64,000 nt of DNA from Lethocerus indicus (GCA_019843655.1 JACDQD010000001.1:47798443-47862442); one strand, 5' to 3'; counted from the first letter of the stretch, positions 46,120 through 58,358 are shown. Notes: a model not told the origin generated them from the letters alone. Numbers and translations: made by a program.

Positions 46120-49100
46120 TTAATTACCCCGTTTGAACGTGTCCTGAGCCGGTATTTGGGAATGATTTAATTAAGTTTCAAATATTCTTCTAAGGAAGAC
46201 TCTTTGTAAACCGTTTTCCGGGCCTAATATAAATACAGGTAAGGAAATAAGGAGCTGTGATAATATTCCAAAGATCGCTATTTATAGGACTCGGCGCGAG
46301 GTACGAATCGATAATCAGTAACAATGTCTCTAATGCGCTCGATTCTATAAACAAAGTATAACGCGTTTATCGACATGAAAATGATGATAAAAATGGTAAA
46401 ATGTTTGTTTTTATTTATTTTTATATTTTTCCGATATGCTTAAATAATGTGGCCACTTCGTCTTCGGGCGTTTGTAAAAAAAATTGCAGTTGTCAGGAGA
46501 TAATAGGATTAAGATGATGTGTAATTTGGGCGTAAATGTTCTTATACTTTGCTGCGGCGAGGACAAGGATGATCGACTTTAAGATATGTACGCAGGGTAA
46601 GACGGAGACAGGGTGCGTCGGTTATTTTCCTTAATATTTTCGACTGTAAAGTACGAATTTTGTTAATATTTGTCAAATCGGTTTGAGTGTAGTGTTGTAC
46701 AGTGATAATGCATTGTTTCAACCTAGTTTCGATCTATTGTCCAGTAATCTAAGTAGCAAATCGCAGCGTCTGTCATGTTTTTTTACCTTTCTGTGAGAAT
46801 TTAGTGTCAGCCTTTTGTCTATATAGAGGTCCAGGTATTTTGCCTTAGCCGGCGTGGTTATTTTTCGAATAGTACTTATTCCGACTTATTTTCAATATTG
46901 AAAATGATTTTTTTTGGCTCACCAGATATCGATTCCACGAAGTAGGTGGGAAATAGGTGACGCCGGCAACTCCTGAGGGGGAGCTTAATGACTTGACCCT
47001 TGACGATCCAACGGCCTTTCCATCCATTTTAATCCTCAGAGTTGCATCGATTACCCGAGTTGATATTTCAATCCCTGCTGAAAAATAACAAAAAACATTC
47101 TCATTTCGCAATTTTATTTCCGGGTTGTTTGTGGTTCGGGAAAATTTTTAAATTTTCCCAAAAGAAGTATTCGCAACCGTGGATTTGGTATCGATTTGTG
47201 ACCAAAGTAACGACTTAGGGGTCTAGAGGAGAAATATACTGTTTACCACAAAACATATTAAATAATCTCGACAACGGAAGGTCTATTTCCAACTTAATCA
47301 AAGGCAAAACGGAATTAGAAATAATTATACTATTAATAATAATTAGTATTAATTTATATAATATTAAATTACGATAATTAAAACGCATAATTTACTGAAG
47401 TTTTTTTAAACTAATTTAATGCTTTCTAACCTATACCGACAACATAGAAATTTGAAGCTTTAGTGAAATCTAGAAAGAATACAATTCGTGTTTAGAAAAT
47501 TAAAATTTATATTAGTGCGATGGTGAAGTTAAAATTTGAATTTTACTTACTTTAGGTCCATAATTGTTAGGTAAGTGCTTTTCAATTAAAAATAGTATAC
47601 TTATTTGTAGCGCTAATTGCATCGATGTCTAAGTAAATGAGTTACGAAATAGTACGAATAAGTCTAATTCTTATCCCTATAAAAATGTTCAATGTAAAGG
47701 TCAGACGCCGCACAGACGAAACGATGAAATTTCTTCAGGTATAGGTTTTTCTCGGGGCACCGGGGGGGGGGGCTGGGTACGGTTGGTAGCACTGCCCCGG
47801 TGATTCATCGGGCGGCGATTATCGTTATTGTCACGATTGTGAATGAGGATAACCTTCGCGTTTGGCATTCTGGTCGATTTCAAAGCGTTCGAATTTTTCC
47901 AATCGAAACGGTACAAAAAGATGAGCGTGGAAACCAAGGAAAAGAAGGAATCATAGTATATTTCTCGTTATTGGTTTCATGTTTTCAAATTTTAAAGGAG
48001 GTTAATTACATGACTTATACCGGAACGACAAAAGTTGAGCATCCTTTTAATTTAAACAACTTTCAAAAAAACTTTTCGAATTTACATTTTTAAGATATTT
48101 AAAATGTTAAAAATGTAACATAAGTAGGTTTTCACCATTCAATAATAATAGCAATTGACTTTAATAGTAAAAAAAATACTTTTCTCAACACGCGCACATT
48201 GCGAGAACATTGTGGTTGGTAGCTAGTAAAATAAATCAATTTCCTACCGGTGGGCGAGAATTGTCAGTTAGTGAAAAATAATTCCTTATCAATGTTCACA
48301 AAGCCATGTTACTGACATAATGTTCCTGCAGTAATGCCTAGTTACTAATTCTAGATTTCAGTCAATCGAAAGGCGCCGATCAGCGCACCAATTAGTTTAA
48401 TAAAATGGGATACCCGGAATGAGAAGTGCGCGTGATAACTCGCCCCTGCCCCACGGTTGTGGTCGGTGCCCCTTTCCATTAATTAGTATCCACAGAATAA
48501 TTTGGTCTCGGATCGATAGCATTTTACATTCTAGCATCTGTCTTATTATCGAAATAAAAACAGTTCGGTGGACAGTTAGACCGGCGTGCTCTTTATTTTT
48601 TTATCCTTATATATTTGTACAACTTTAACTAGTCGCAAGTACATTTGTGGTATGTTTATTTGTTACTCGATAAAAGGAGCCACGCGGTGGTGGCAATTTT
48701 TGACTCGAATCTAATGGCTAACAAGTTTCGGCTACAGCTAGTAGATCTTGTAGATCTTTTACAATAGATGGTTAATAGAGGATAGTTGCAGATATCAGGA
48801 GGAATAAGACTTAAGGAACCTTTCCTTAGGAAGGAAGGAGAAGGGATTTAGCGACTTCGCCGACTGTCGGCGTGCTCGTCCGATTAGAAACATACCGGGG
48901 AGCTTTAAGGACGGTTCGGAGCACATTCGATCGGGAATGCGGCGATGTCGGAAGTCTTAGTCGAACCCAATAGTTCGACTCGATACGGCCACGTCGGTTT
49001 CAATACGGTTTTGTAAATTGTAAATTTGTTTGTCTAATGTCAATTTGGATGTCCGTTTCCGTGTCCGTGTTTGTAAGCGGAGCCCGAGGTAGCGAAGCAG

Positions 49101-49200
49101 CTACTGGGTAGGGAGGTCGCGTTTAAATATGCTGATATTGCTTTCAGTCATTAAATTAATTAAATGTGTTCGATAAGTTCTTCAATGGGCTGGATATTCC
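46120..49200. other. Unannotated stretch
   Basis: A 9-11 bp G-run near 47,761. Short frames only, no domains. A partial R1/hammerhead-type string (AAGTTTCGGCTACAGCTAG) near 48,725. Confidence 0.4.
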
Positions 49201-49203
49201 GAC

Positions 49204-49227
49204 TATATATATATATATATATATATC
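49204..49227. repeat. (TA)n microsatellite, short
   Basis: About 24 bp of TA. Confidence 0.9.
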
Positions 49228-49789
49228 TAAGAACCTGAAAATTAAACCTGTTTAACCTGTTTTCACTTTCATTCCGTACGCCAAATATAATATCAACCTT
49301 CTTTCCAGTTTACAAACGGCAAAATGGTTTTTATCACAATTGTAATAAATAAAGGTCGGTATAAAGGGCAGATAATGTGGACTAGATTATCCGAGCATTC
49401 GATTCTTAAATTATTTACTCTTAATACTCGTGTACATAAATGTAGAGAGGCCCGGGGACCGCAGCGCATGTATCAATCGAAATTTTTTGTGTCGTCTACG
49501 ATGTACGTATGTATATTCGTACGATGTATGTATGTATATTCGAAGAAAAATAAAAAGTATTTGTATTTGTAGTCTTAAATACGTAAAAAACGCATGGACC
49601 CAGAGGGTGACGGTTCGAATCCGCCCGGAATGCAATGGACGTGAGTACCATGAGAAAAAATGCAGAAAAAATATGAAAAGACGTAAAAAGAAATTTTGTT
49701 TTCGTAAAAATAATTTCTCCCTATCAAATCTTCACTTTTTAACTTTTGTTAAATGAGCGAAGGTTTCCGTGGCCACAACTCGAATTATC

Positions 49790-49860
49790 GAAAAATCCCG
49801 GAACACCTGTCGACTGAGGTTGTTCCTACAGTATTACGCGATTCTACCGAAAATTAAGTC
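49790..49860 (+). repeat. Repeat family R10, copy 4
   Basis: The frame reads IPEHLSTEVVPTVLRDSTEN-stop, aligned with LPTEVIPTVLRDPAGS-stop at 24.8 kb. Confidence 0.5.
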
Positions 49861-50381
49861 CCCAAAAGTTATTTGGTCTGGAAACCTCTACACAAGATAG
49901 CTTTTAGAAACTTTAGAGACTGGGAAAAATAAAAAGATATTTTTGTCCACCGCTGGGGTTTTCCTATTTTAATTCTTTTTCGCTGGCCCAAGCGGTCCGA
50001 CGACTCGGCACATTTAATACAGTCGAGCTCATCGAAAAAATAAACCCTGGGCGAGCTCTGGGAAAAGTAACGAATCGAAACAACTTTCCTTACCCGAGTT
50101 TATCGATTCGGAATTGAGACTCTCGGAAAATGACGTTTCCCGGATGTAAAATAGCGGCCGATCGATTATGCACATTTCTGGGTATCCTCTATTTGAATAT
50201 TTCCTCTAATTAACGGCCTTCGCTTCCCAGTGCCATAGTGATACAACTTAACCACGATCGACGAACACATTAATTCGAATATCTGCATTTTAAAACTAGA
50301 AAAACAGTAAAGCTCGATAACATTGAAAGAGATTTATGCTGTAGGGTGATGATTTAAAAATACCGAAAACATAAATAAAAT

Positions 50382-50512
50382 AAAAAAAGGCAGAACTATT
50401 GTAGTTGGGTTCTCCTATATTATGCTCTCTGTGTTATTAGTGCTATTTTATCATCAATGTCACCTGTAAAACTGTATTTTACAGTTTTGGCAATAAAACA
50501 GTTTACAAAAAT
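50382..50512 (+). mobile_element. Non-LTR retrotransposon 3' end, copy 5
   Basis: GTAGTTGGGTTCTCC … ATCATCAATGTCACCTGTAA … CAGTTTTGGCAATAAAACAG; AATAAA at 50,492-50,497 and an A-rich tail. Confidence 0.7.
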
Positions 50513-50514
50513 AT

Positions 50515-51500
50515 ATAATAATCTTTGAAAGTTACACATAATACAGTTAACTATATTTTACAGTTGTGTCGAACAGTTATAAAAATGTAAAACTTATTAC
50601 GGGACTATGGAAACACAAATTTAGAAACGGCTGCTACGTTTCTAATTTTTGTATTATGTTTTACGATTATTATCGAGTGTTCGGCGATGAATCAAATATA
50701 TGAAACCGTATTATAAAGGAAGGTGTACCCGCCTTCTGGGAGATAACCACTATCTCCGTTGGTCCATGTAATAAAATATGGACGTACGATAGGGGGTGAG
50801 GAGGGAACGACGGTTTCGATATATCCGGGCTGTATATTGTTCCGATTCGGAAATTTTGCCGGAAGCCGGCGGACGGTCAAAATGTATCGGATTTCAAGGT
50901 GCACGCGTTCATTAACGCGAGTCGAGGCGTCGCCCTGGCAACGAATGCGGCACCGGAAAGGCAAACAAACAGTGAAAAAGGCTCGGCCGGGGCGGTGATT
51001 CACTCGATTTGAGTTTTCGGTGTCGCCATGGCGACGACGTGGACGGCGATTTTCCAGTTGGGTTGCCGACGTGGTAAATAAAAAAATCGTTTCGACAAAA
51101 CCGGCCGGGTGGCCTACTTTAACCGTGTACCGTGCAGTAAGTGCGCCCGTTTAAAAATGAAAATTAATTGACTCGGGGTAGTCTCGATAAGGTCGGTAAC
51201 CTAGAAAACAGTAGGCCCTTTTTCCGATGCAAAATGCGTAGTCATTTCTGTTCGTAGCTATTTTCACGAAAATCGTCCTTACGGTTTAGAAAATCGGCAC
51301 GTTCACCGACCCAAATATTAAAATACGCGGTAAGCTAGAGAATACAGAATGGATGTCCTTCGATAAATTCTACCGGATTAATTTAAACAAGAAAAATCAT
51401 TAAAATGTAAGTTTTAATGTTCAACTAACAATTTTAATGATAAAAATATCCCTGCGAGCTATCGGTACGTCCTTAAGGCTTCTGTTGTTTCGCCCTACAC
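50515..51500. other. Unannotated stretch
   Basis: Moderate GC, overlapping chance frames near 50.7-51.0 kb, nothing recognised. Confidence 0.4.
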
Positions 51501-51535
51501 TAGAACGGTCGAGGCGTATCGCCGTTTTCAGTAGC
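51501..51535 (-). ncRNA. Degenerate hammerhead-like motif
   Basis: The minus strand reads GCTA, CTGAAAA, CGGC-GATAC-GCC, TCGAC, CGTTC, TAG. Stem I and stem II complements are preserved although core bases have changed. Confidence 0.33.
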
Positions 51536-52263
51536 AGACCGGTTCAAGCCACATATGGGACTGAGAGGCGAGAGAATTCGTAGTTAGAGGTGAAAAAATA
51601 AAAAGTCCAGCCTTTAGGGACAGCGCGTACTGATAATGTTGGAAATTTAAAAACCGGTCCTCGCGTGTCCACTTTACATATAATGAAATAAGAAAGAAGA
51701 AAATGACCTGTTCGGTTGACCGTTTAGCTTTCAAATTCTAATTTTAAGTCCGGGCCGACCGGAAAATGTATTCGGGGGCGGCCGGATCGATAGTCGTGCC
51801 GTCGGGCCGCCTATTTTCCTTTTGTCCGAAAAGTAAAATAAGAAAACCCGTTGCGGAAATATTGCGCGAAATTCCCGCGGCGCCATTTTATGCCAATGGG
51901 GGAGAGCCGAAAATTTGACCGCGCCGGTTGGCGGCCCTGAATTTCGGTTGCACAGTTCGCTATCGTTTGAAAATCCGTCAACGCTGAAACGGAGAAAAGT
52001 AAGTCTTAGAAAAAAAGGCATTTTATGCCTATATTAGAGATGTGTGCATAAAGAAGACGTTTCTGGAATCGAAGTGCACGCGTTCGAAACATTTCAGCTT
52101 TAAGAAATGGAAAAAATGCCGCTAGCGACGGGTGGACATTACATGGATTGAAATTATAGCGTCGCGAAATGAAATATTTCGATTCGATAAGAAAAATAAA
52201 TTACGTTTTACACGTTTGATGCAAGAATCGGAATTTCCATTTCGTATCGCCGGCCCGGTCTTT

Positions 52264-52300
52264 AGCTACACTGGTATCGGCCATCGCCATCTTCAGTGCG
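52264..52300 (-). ncRNA. Hammerhead-like motif
   Basis: The minus strand reads CACTGAAGATGGC-GATG-GCC, then GATAC, CAGTGTAG. CUGAAGA and stem II are perfect; GAAAC has one change (GAUAC) and the cleavage triplet is altered. Confidence 0.4.
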
Positions 52301-52348
52301 GTGCTCGAATGGCATATTGTAGGAACAACCTCAAAGTTTTATCTATTG

Positions 52349-52349
52349 C

Positions 52350-52400
<51 letters not shown>

Positions 52401-52432
52401 TACGCATATATAGGCGTGTATACTCGTATGCA

Positions 52433-52474
<42 letters not shown>
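52349..52474. repeat. Two (TA)n arrays with a TACGCATA-rich link
   Basis: (TA)n at 52,349-52,392 and 52,434-52,474, joined by a diverged TATACGCATATA-type stretch. Confidence 0.95.
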
Positions 52475-52476
<2 letters not shown>

Positions 52477-52572
52477 GGGAATGTATATACATACATACGA
52501 CGGACGGTAATGTGAAATAACCGAGCGGACAGGATATACTAACGAAGATGGAGTGCGGCGGAAACGGTGGAA

Positions 52573-52640
52573 CGGCGGCAGACCGAAACGGCGATAGGAG
52601 ACGCGAAAACTACTGTATTCCAAAGCTCAGAGAGCGGGTA
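52573..52640 (+). repeat. R1 right arm and flank, diverged
   Basis: ATAGGAGACGCGAAAACTAC then TGTATTCCAAAGCTCAGAGA, matching the arm and flank at 24,577-24,615. Confidence 0.4.
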
Positions 52641-52759
52641 TTGCTAGCAAGAATGGAGCGATTATATGAGTTGAGTATGAGCGTACCTGGGGGCGGTGGG
52701 AGGCGGCGCCAGACTGAGGCGGCAGCAGAGAGGCCGGGGGCCGAGCGCGGCCCCCGCGA

Positions 52760-52785
52760 TCACGTGACCGGCGCCGGTCACGTGA
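52760..52785. promoter_or_regulatory. 26-bp perfect palindrome with two CACGTG E-boxes
   Basis: TCACGTGACCGGC followed exactly by its reverse complement. Each half contains CACGTG, the core bound by bHLH-leucine-zipper factors; the context GTCACGTGAC on the right half equals the CLEAR/M-box consensus. A third such box lies at 53,029-53,038. Confidence 0.55.
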
Positions 52786-53028
52786 CCGGGCGGCCGGTCG
52801 CTGTGGAGACGGGAGCCAAACACGGCCCGCCCCCCGAGAGTCGATACCGGGCCCCTCCCCACCGGAGATTCCCCAATCCGAGCCCGCCGACCTTTCCAGT
52901 TTTACCCCTCTTTCCGGGTATAACCTCTAACCTCTGCCCACCCCAACGCTCGATACCCCGTCTCTAACCCGAACCAGAATTCGGCCCCCTCACCCATTTA
53001 TACAGCGGAAACATTTTAAAAGCACCTT

Positions 53029-53038
53029 GTCACGTGAC
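53029..53038. promoter_or_regulatory. CLEAR/M-box-type E-box GTCACGTGAC
   Basis: Exact 10-bp palindrome within TGTCACGTGACA, about 245 bp from the paired boxes. Confidence 0.4.
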
Positions 53039-53039
53039 A

Positions 53040-54005
53040 CGGTAGTAATATTGAAAATATAAAAATTATCGATTATTCCTTTATTCTCTCACCCGGGCAC
53101 CACTGTTGACGGAGTATGCGCCAAATCCATTTATTAAATTTTCGATTTTTCAACATCGCTTCGAAAATCGCAATTTTCGTTCCTATCGCTTCCAGCACCG
53201 ATTTCTCTACCTGCCCGTGTATTTAGCCCGTCAGGTAAACGTGGCAGATTCAATAGAACTACTCCAAATTTAAATGGCACTTCGATTCCACATATACATT
53301 CGTGGACAACAAAAGTCTTCAAATGTTTCAACTCGACCCCCCTTCCTTCTTAGGGCCTCTTGTTTGCTACCAGGGTCGGTCGATTCATGAAATCGTATTA
53401 TAAAATGCCCTTACTGTTAGAATGAAAAATACAGCTAATTATAGAACTCACTATACTCGTGACGTAATATAATTTGCATTTTCCTGCGTATTCAGCGACC
53501 GTTAGTCCCTCCACCTCTTTTTCTTGTCTCCTCTTGTATTTTTCTGAAATTATACTTAAACGTAAAACTAATTTGCCACACTGATATTAGTACGCCGATT
53601 GTGCATCGACAAAACTGTGATACCTAGCGACGACCTTTCAACACCCGAAGGCTGAACCACACGGCCTATATGCTTGCACCATATCTTCTGCAGTCGTCAT
53701 TCTTATAAATCTATACTTCATTTTTTCATAAAGTACGCGCTATTCCTAATTAATGTATTAACTGCGATAGGAGGCTGGAAAGGGATTTAGTTTGAGCTGG
53801 GCTACGCCGCATGAGTCCGAATCCTTATTTTGAGGCCTTCCGGGGTCGTGTGGGCGAAAATAGAAGAATGGAAAAAAGAATTTATGGGAATATAATTGTT
53901 CGCTTAACGCGTGTCCAAAATCTCCTTCGCCGCGCCTTAAAATGTGTCTTCATCTTCTGGCTGGACGGAGCCATGAATCTACCTAATAAATGAAATTATG
54001 AACAC
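53040..54005. other. Unannotated stretch
   Basis: A TTGTCTCCTCTTGTATTTTT fragment near 53,523 may be an R1 arm. No gene seen. Confidence 0.4.
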
Positions 54006-54009
54006 TGGA

Positions 54010-54447
54010 TTTACGGGACGTGTCAAAATGACGCATTTCAAATTTCGAAGAAACCGTTAGCATTTTGTTTTTAACCATTCGTGCCGACTTTCGTCCATTT
54101 AATGAGGGAAATATACATCGAAGTTTATTGTTTTCCAAAGTTTTGTAATTTTGAAATTCCCTACGCGGTATTCCATCTCTACGGTATAAGTCAAATTGAC
54201 ACATAAGAAACGAAGTAAAAACTGTAAACCTAGGAATGTTAAGTATACATTTTCCCTCTCATTTACGTGCTCAATTATTACAACCTTAAATATTCGTCGA
54301 CAACTTATTTATAGTTCGAAAACAAATAATGGACATATTTTTTTCCAACGTGCTTTTAGCGTATATGCACGTCTAATTAACGCATTAGTGAAACAATTTA
54401 ATAGAAATAAAAAATGTTTTCGCGTTTTAATGTTTCATAATTTATAG
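54010..54447 (+). repeat. Repeat family R4, unit 1
   Basis: About 440 bp: TTTACGGGACGTG … CGTGCCGACTTTCGTCCATT … GTTTTGTAATTTTGAAATTC … AAATATTCGTCGACAACTTA … TTCGCGTTTTAATGTTTCAT. Confidence 0.8.
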
Positions 54448-54913
54448 TTTATTGTGCATTGTACAATCGCGTATATCTGTAATAAATCACAACGGGCTAA
54501 TCGCCGTACCAAATATTCTTATACTTAGAATACGTGAAAATAAACTGCGTAATACTAATACACTGTGTACAGAGTGTAAAATTGCGGAAGAACGTCTTTT
54601 TCCTTAAGTTCAAGTCCCTCTTTGATTCGATGTAAGATGATTGAGGTTCTACCGCAGAGTTTAATTCAGCGGCGGGCGAGGGCGAATCGATGAATAAGAC
54701 CGTCCAGATAGCGTTAACGACTTTCCCCCTATTAACAGACAAAAAGCGAGCCCCAAATCGGCCTCATTCTCCAATAAATATACTCAATATTTAACGTATC
54801 GCATATTTATTAAATCGCGTATTGTTACTAAATATTACGTTCCCGCGCATAGCGGTATCGGGTAAAATTGCGCGGAAAATAAATGCCGTTAAAACAAAAT
54901 TAGGTTTAACGCT

Positions 54914-55359
54914 AGGTTTACGGGACAGGTCGGAATAGCCCATTTCGAATTTCAGTAGGAAAATTACAAAAACCGTTATTGTTTATTTTTTACCACTCGT
55001 ACCGACTTTCATCAATTTAACGAGGGAAATATATGTCGAACTTTATTTTTTCAAATGTTTTGTAATTTTGAAATTCTCTACGCGGTGTACCTCTGCGGTA
55101 TGCGTTAAATTGAGGCATAAGGAAAGTCCGTAAACCTATTGTTAAATATACATTTTTTCTCTAATTTATATACTCAATTATGCCATATTTACTATTTTAA
55201 ATATTCGTCGACAACTTAATTGTAGTTCAGAAATAAATAATGTCCATTATTTATTTCCGACGTGCTTTTAGTCTATACGCGCGGGGTCTATTTATGAATT
55301 GGTGAAAACATTTATTAGAAATGAAAAATGCTTTCGCGTTTGATTGTTTCATAATTCAT
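54914..55359 (+). repeat. Repeat family R4, unit 2
   Basis: Same order of blocks as unit 1, offset of about 904 bp. The sequence between the units (54,448-54,913) is not shared. Confidence 0.8.
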
Positions 55360-55480
55360 TTTTTTACCAATCGTGCCGACTTTCGTCCATATAACGAGGG
55401 GATTATAAATCGAAGTTTATTTCGACCTATCTCTGCGGCATGCGTGAAATTGATACATGAGAAACGTCCGTGAACCAAGT
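55359..55480 (+). repeat. Repeat family R4, truncated unit 3
   Basis: Joined directly to unit 2 but starting at an internal point of the unit (TTTTTACCAATCGTGCCGAC) and skipping the middle. Confidence 0.7.
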
Positions 55481-55489
55481 TTTAAAAAA

Positions 55490-56103
55490 TGCGACAGAAT
55501 TGAAGATTTCCTAAATTAACGGCGGAAATTAATGTTTAAAATTTAAAAGTAGCGTATGTTAATACGCTAGAGATAATACACTGAGATGTTATACAATAGA
55601 GATAATAGAAAATGTTCTCGTGGCCATGATTCCGTATTTGAATTTAGTCCGGTCTAATTGGGCATTTTGGTTGCGAGCGTGTTCGTGTTGACGAACATTC
55701 TTTCGCCTCAATTTCGAACGGAAGTTTCATTATTGAACCGCCCCCCCCCCCGAACCACCACCGACATGGCAACCGGTTGGTTAAAACGGGCGAAAATCGT
55801 AGGTCAATAATTCTACGCTGGTTGTCCGGGCGACGGGAGCGAAGCTTTTTTCATGGCGCCGCTTTCATTGAATCCGAATTGAACTTTTCGAGTCATTCGG
55901 GAATAGGGGGGCACCGCCCGTCTCGGGAACGAAGGCGTACGTGCCCACTTTGCTCCCATAAAGCGTACTTATAAAAACCTAAAGGCCAATTTAAAACGCC
56001 GATCATTAAAAATAAAATAATAAACGGTCGATAGTTAAACTTTAACTTTAAATTAGTTTTAACTGAATAAAATAATCCACAAATATTCTTTTACACATGA
56101 CTT

Positions 56104-56105
<2 letters not shown>
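55490..56105. other. Unannotated stretch
   Basis: A 12-bp C-run at about 55,741. Nothing else recognised. Confidence 0.4.

Positions 56106-56106
<1 letters not shown>

Positions 56107-56162
<56 letters not shown>
56107..56162. repeat. (TA)n microsatellite
   Basis: About 55 bp of TA. Confidence 0.95.
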
Positions 56163-56165
<3 letters not shown>

Positions 56166-56857
56166 GGATAGTCATGAAGATAACACTGATTCTACCTCTT
56201 CGAAGTAATCTGACGGAAAAGTATAAGTCGCCTGTGGTCCGTCGTTTCGATATCCTCTATTTCCGTATAATTATTTGTGTTATAATACAAAAAATGATGA
56301 AATTGTTTTTAAGAAATCTTTTTATAGACGTCTTTTCTTTTTTCTTCTTTGGACGACATAATTCCAATAAGCGATCGGTACAAAGCCAGCCACACAATTT
56401 ACCGAATGTAGTAAACCTACAATTCTTCTGTGCTGCTGGGACGCTTTGACCGACGGCGGGTGTAAAGTCGGGTTATTTATTGTGAACCTCGAGGAGGATC
56501 TCAAATTAGTTCCCGACACGGAACTTTATAGTGATACTGTATTATTGTAGTTGTTAAGCCGACAGGCGGGTGACATTAGACGAACATTTCTGTTCTCTCT
56601 TTTCCCCCCCTCTTTTCTCCCACCCCCCGTAACTCTGGCAGCCGAAAATCAGTTACCGGAAAAAACAGGAGTTATAAAACTGGTAGGTAGATGGCGTGTG
56701 GTCCTACACTATCGATCCTTCCACCTTTCCGCCCCTGTCTTCTCCCCACGGGGGCCAACTTGTACGACTCAAATAAAGGCCCGTTTATACAACTATTTCG
56801 GAGAAAACCACTCGACCCGACCAACTCCGGCGGCATTTTATTAAATATATCCTAGAT

Positions 56858-56919
56858 TTCGCGTTCTTCAATCTCTTCTCGCCGGTTTGGTGTTTTGCTA
56901 TACCGGTATCGGCCGAAAA

Positions 56920-56920
<1 letters not shown>
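56858..56920 (+). repeat. R1 arm joined to half hammerhead-like motif
   Basis: TTCAATCTCTTCTCGCCGG, TTTGGTGTTTTGC, then TATACCGGTATCGGCCG, running into a TA/TG microsatellite. Same arrangement as 32,480-32,550. Confidence 0.5.

Positions 56921-56988
<68 letters not shown>
56920..56988. repeat. (TA)n-(TG)n compound microsatellite
   Basis: TA for about 14 bp, then TG for about 50 bp. Confidence 0.95.
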
Positions 56989-56990
<2 letters not shown>

Positions 56991-57192
56991 ATGTCCTTGT
57001 TTTGGTGTTTTTGGAACGTCGTCGTTTTTTTGGATTGGGTGGGATTCTGTTAAGGGGCTTGTGTTTGATTTAGTTTTTCTAAACCGAAGAATACCCCAAT
57101 TCGACAAAATTTCAACCCCAAGTTATAAATCTCGATAAATTCGATCCAACGGTAGAGAACTACTAGAAAAAGACTTTAAATACAACCAATGT

Positions 57193-57485
57193 CCAGTTTC
57201 TATCACTAGCATCCGATTGATAATATCCGGTTTATCGAATGTCCAGAAACCTGCGAGTCTTAGCCAGAGACCGGTGTACTCTCTCGAACACGGGCTCTGC
57301 CCCTTGTCTGGAGGCGCTCGCATTTATCCACTTTAAATCTTCTTTTCTTTATGCGAGATGGAAAAACCTCTCATCGGAAGGCCGAAACCCTGACCCGTAT
57401 CCGCCAAACTTAGGTTTTCGACACACCGACCATCACATCCACTCGGTTAAAACAAAAGACTGGTATCCGCTTGCACGTACCGATT
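57193..57485 (+). repeat. Repeat family R3, copy 2
   Basis: Full-length diverged match to 45,191-45,482 in the same orientation. Confidence 0.75.
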
Positions 57486-57814
57486 CAAGGTGTGTGTTTG
57501 AGGAGTGGGAGGAGAACACACCTCATTTCATAAATGTTCCGGTAAATACTGCGTTTTCTAGCCTCAGAAATGTGGAAAACGCTTCGTTCGGCCAATGGCC
57601 GAATATCGTTTCGAAGAGGAAAGTTTTCGTTTACGAACGAGAGCGGCGGTCGACATGTTTGACCGCAGGCATGTAGCTAATGAACGTAGTGAGTTACAGT
57701 GCGTCAGCGCAACTACTGTGTTACACAATAAAAATTTATGTAACGACGAGCCGAAAGAGAACATTGAACAATGAGCAGTTAGAGTAAAGTCGTGTTGAAT
57801 AATATTTAACGACC

Positions 57815-57906
57815 GTATATTTCGTGTGTTTCTGTCTCCCCTCGCTGGTTTGGTCTTTTGCTAGATTGGTTTCGGCTGCTCGCGTCAGTAGCTACTGAAG
57901 ATGGCG
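57815..57906. repeat. R1 arm, hammerhead-like motif and inverted second motif
   Basis: TTCTGTCTCCCCTCGCTGG, TTTGGTCTTTTGC, TAGATTGGTTTCGGCTGC, then a CAGTAGCTACTG palindrome and GAAGATGGCG. Two hammerhead-like motifs meet head to head here. Confidence 0.55.
57860..57892 (-). ncRNA. Hammerhead-like motif
   Basis: The minus strand reads GCTA, CTGACGC, GAGCAGCC, GAAAC, CAATC, TAGC. GCTA/TAGC gives a 4-bp stem I and GAAAC is intact; CUGANGA is changed to CUGACGC and stem II is weak. Confidence 0.35.
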
Positions 57907-58307
57907 ATTATGATCGTAATTATGAAAAGGCTTCGTAGTTATTTTTAATAACAATAAAAAAACTAAAATAAGAAATAAAAAATAACAGATTTCCGGCCTG
58001 AAATCTGAAACGAATTATAGTTAAGCGAATTATAGGTAAATTCATCTACTCTTTTCGGCCGTCAACGAAGTATGCTGTCCGCACTGTGACTACACACAAG
58101 GCCGAATCGGCGAATGGGTGCAGGAGATCTCGACAGTGATGTGTCTAACAATTACCTGTTTTTAATAGTTCAGTTAAAGGCATTGAACTCCAATTAGAGT
58201 ATACAAAATATGGCCCGGACCGATAGTAATAACGATGATTTACAAACACATATTCCATGTTTTTTCCAATATATTACAAGGTGCATAGTGGCAAGGCACA
58301 ATTGCGC

Positions 58308-58309
<2 letters not shown>

Positions 58310-58355
<46 letters not shown>
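58310..58355. repeat. (TA)n microsatellite
   Basis: About 45 bp of TA. Confidence 0.95.

Positions 58356-58358
<3 letters not shown>

Larger units (their letters stand above)
52550..52980. promoter_or_regulatory. GC-rich island with CACGTG boxes
   Basis: A local GC- and CpG-rich island with GGGGGCGGTGGG (GC-box-like), a GGGGGCC…GGCCCCC inverted repeat and a 26-bp palindrome containing two E-boxes. The open frame 52,548-52,967 (139 codons, Arg/Pro/Gly-rich) is likely compositional. It could be a promoter or first-exon island; no transcript structure is visible. Confidence 0.35.

Noticed and set aside
49600..49635. tRNA-like GGTTCGAATCC (also near 22,390 and 23,850)
   Set aside because: Only a T-arm-like motif; no A box, anticodon arm or acceptor stem could be built around any of them.
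52548..52967. 139-codon Arg/Pro/Gly-rich frame
   Set aside because: It spans the GC island and its palindrome; it begins inside a diverged R1 repeat. Kept only as an island, not a gene.
57239..57676. 145-codon frame over R3
   Set aside because: The paired R3 copy at 45.2 kb does not keep the frame.
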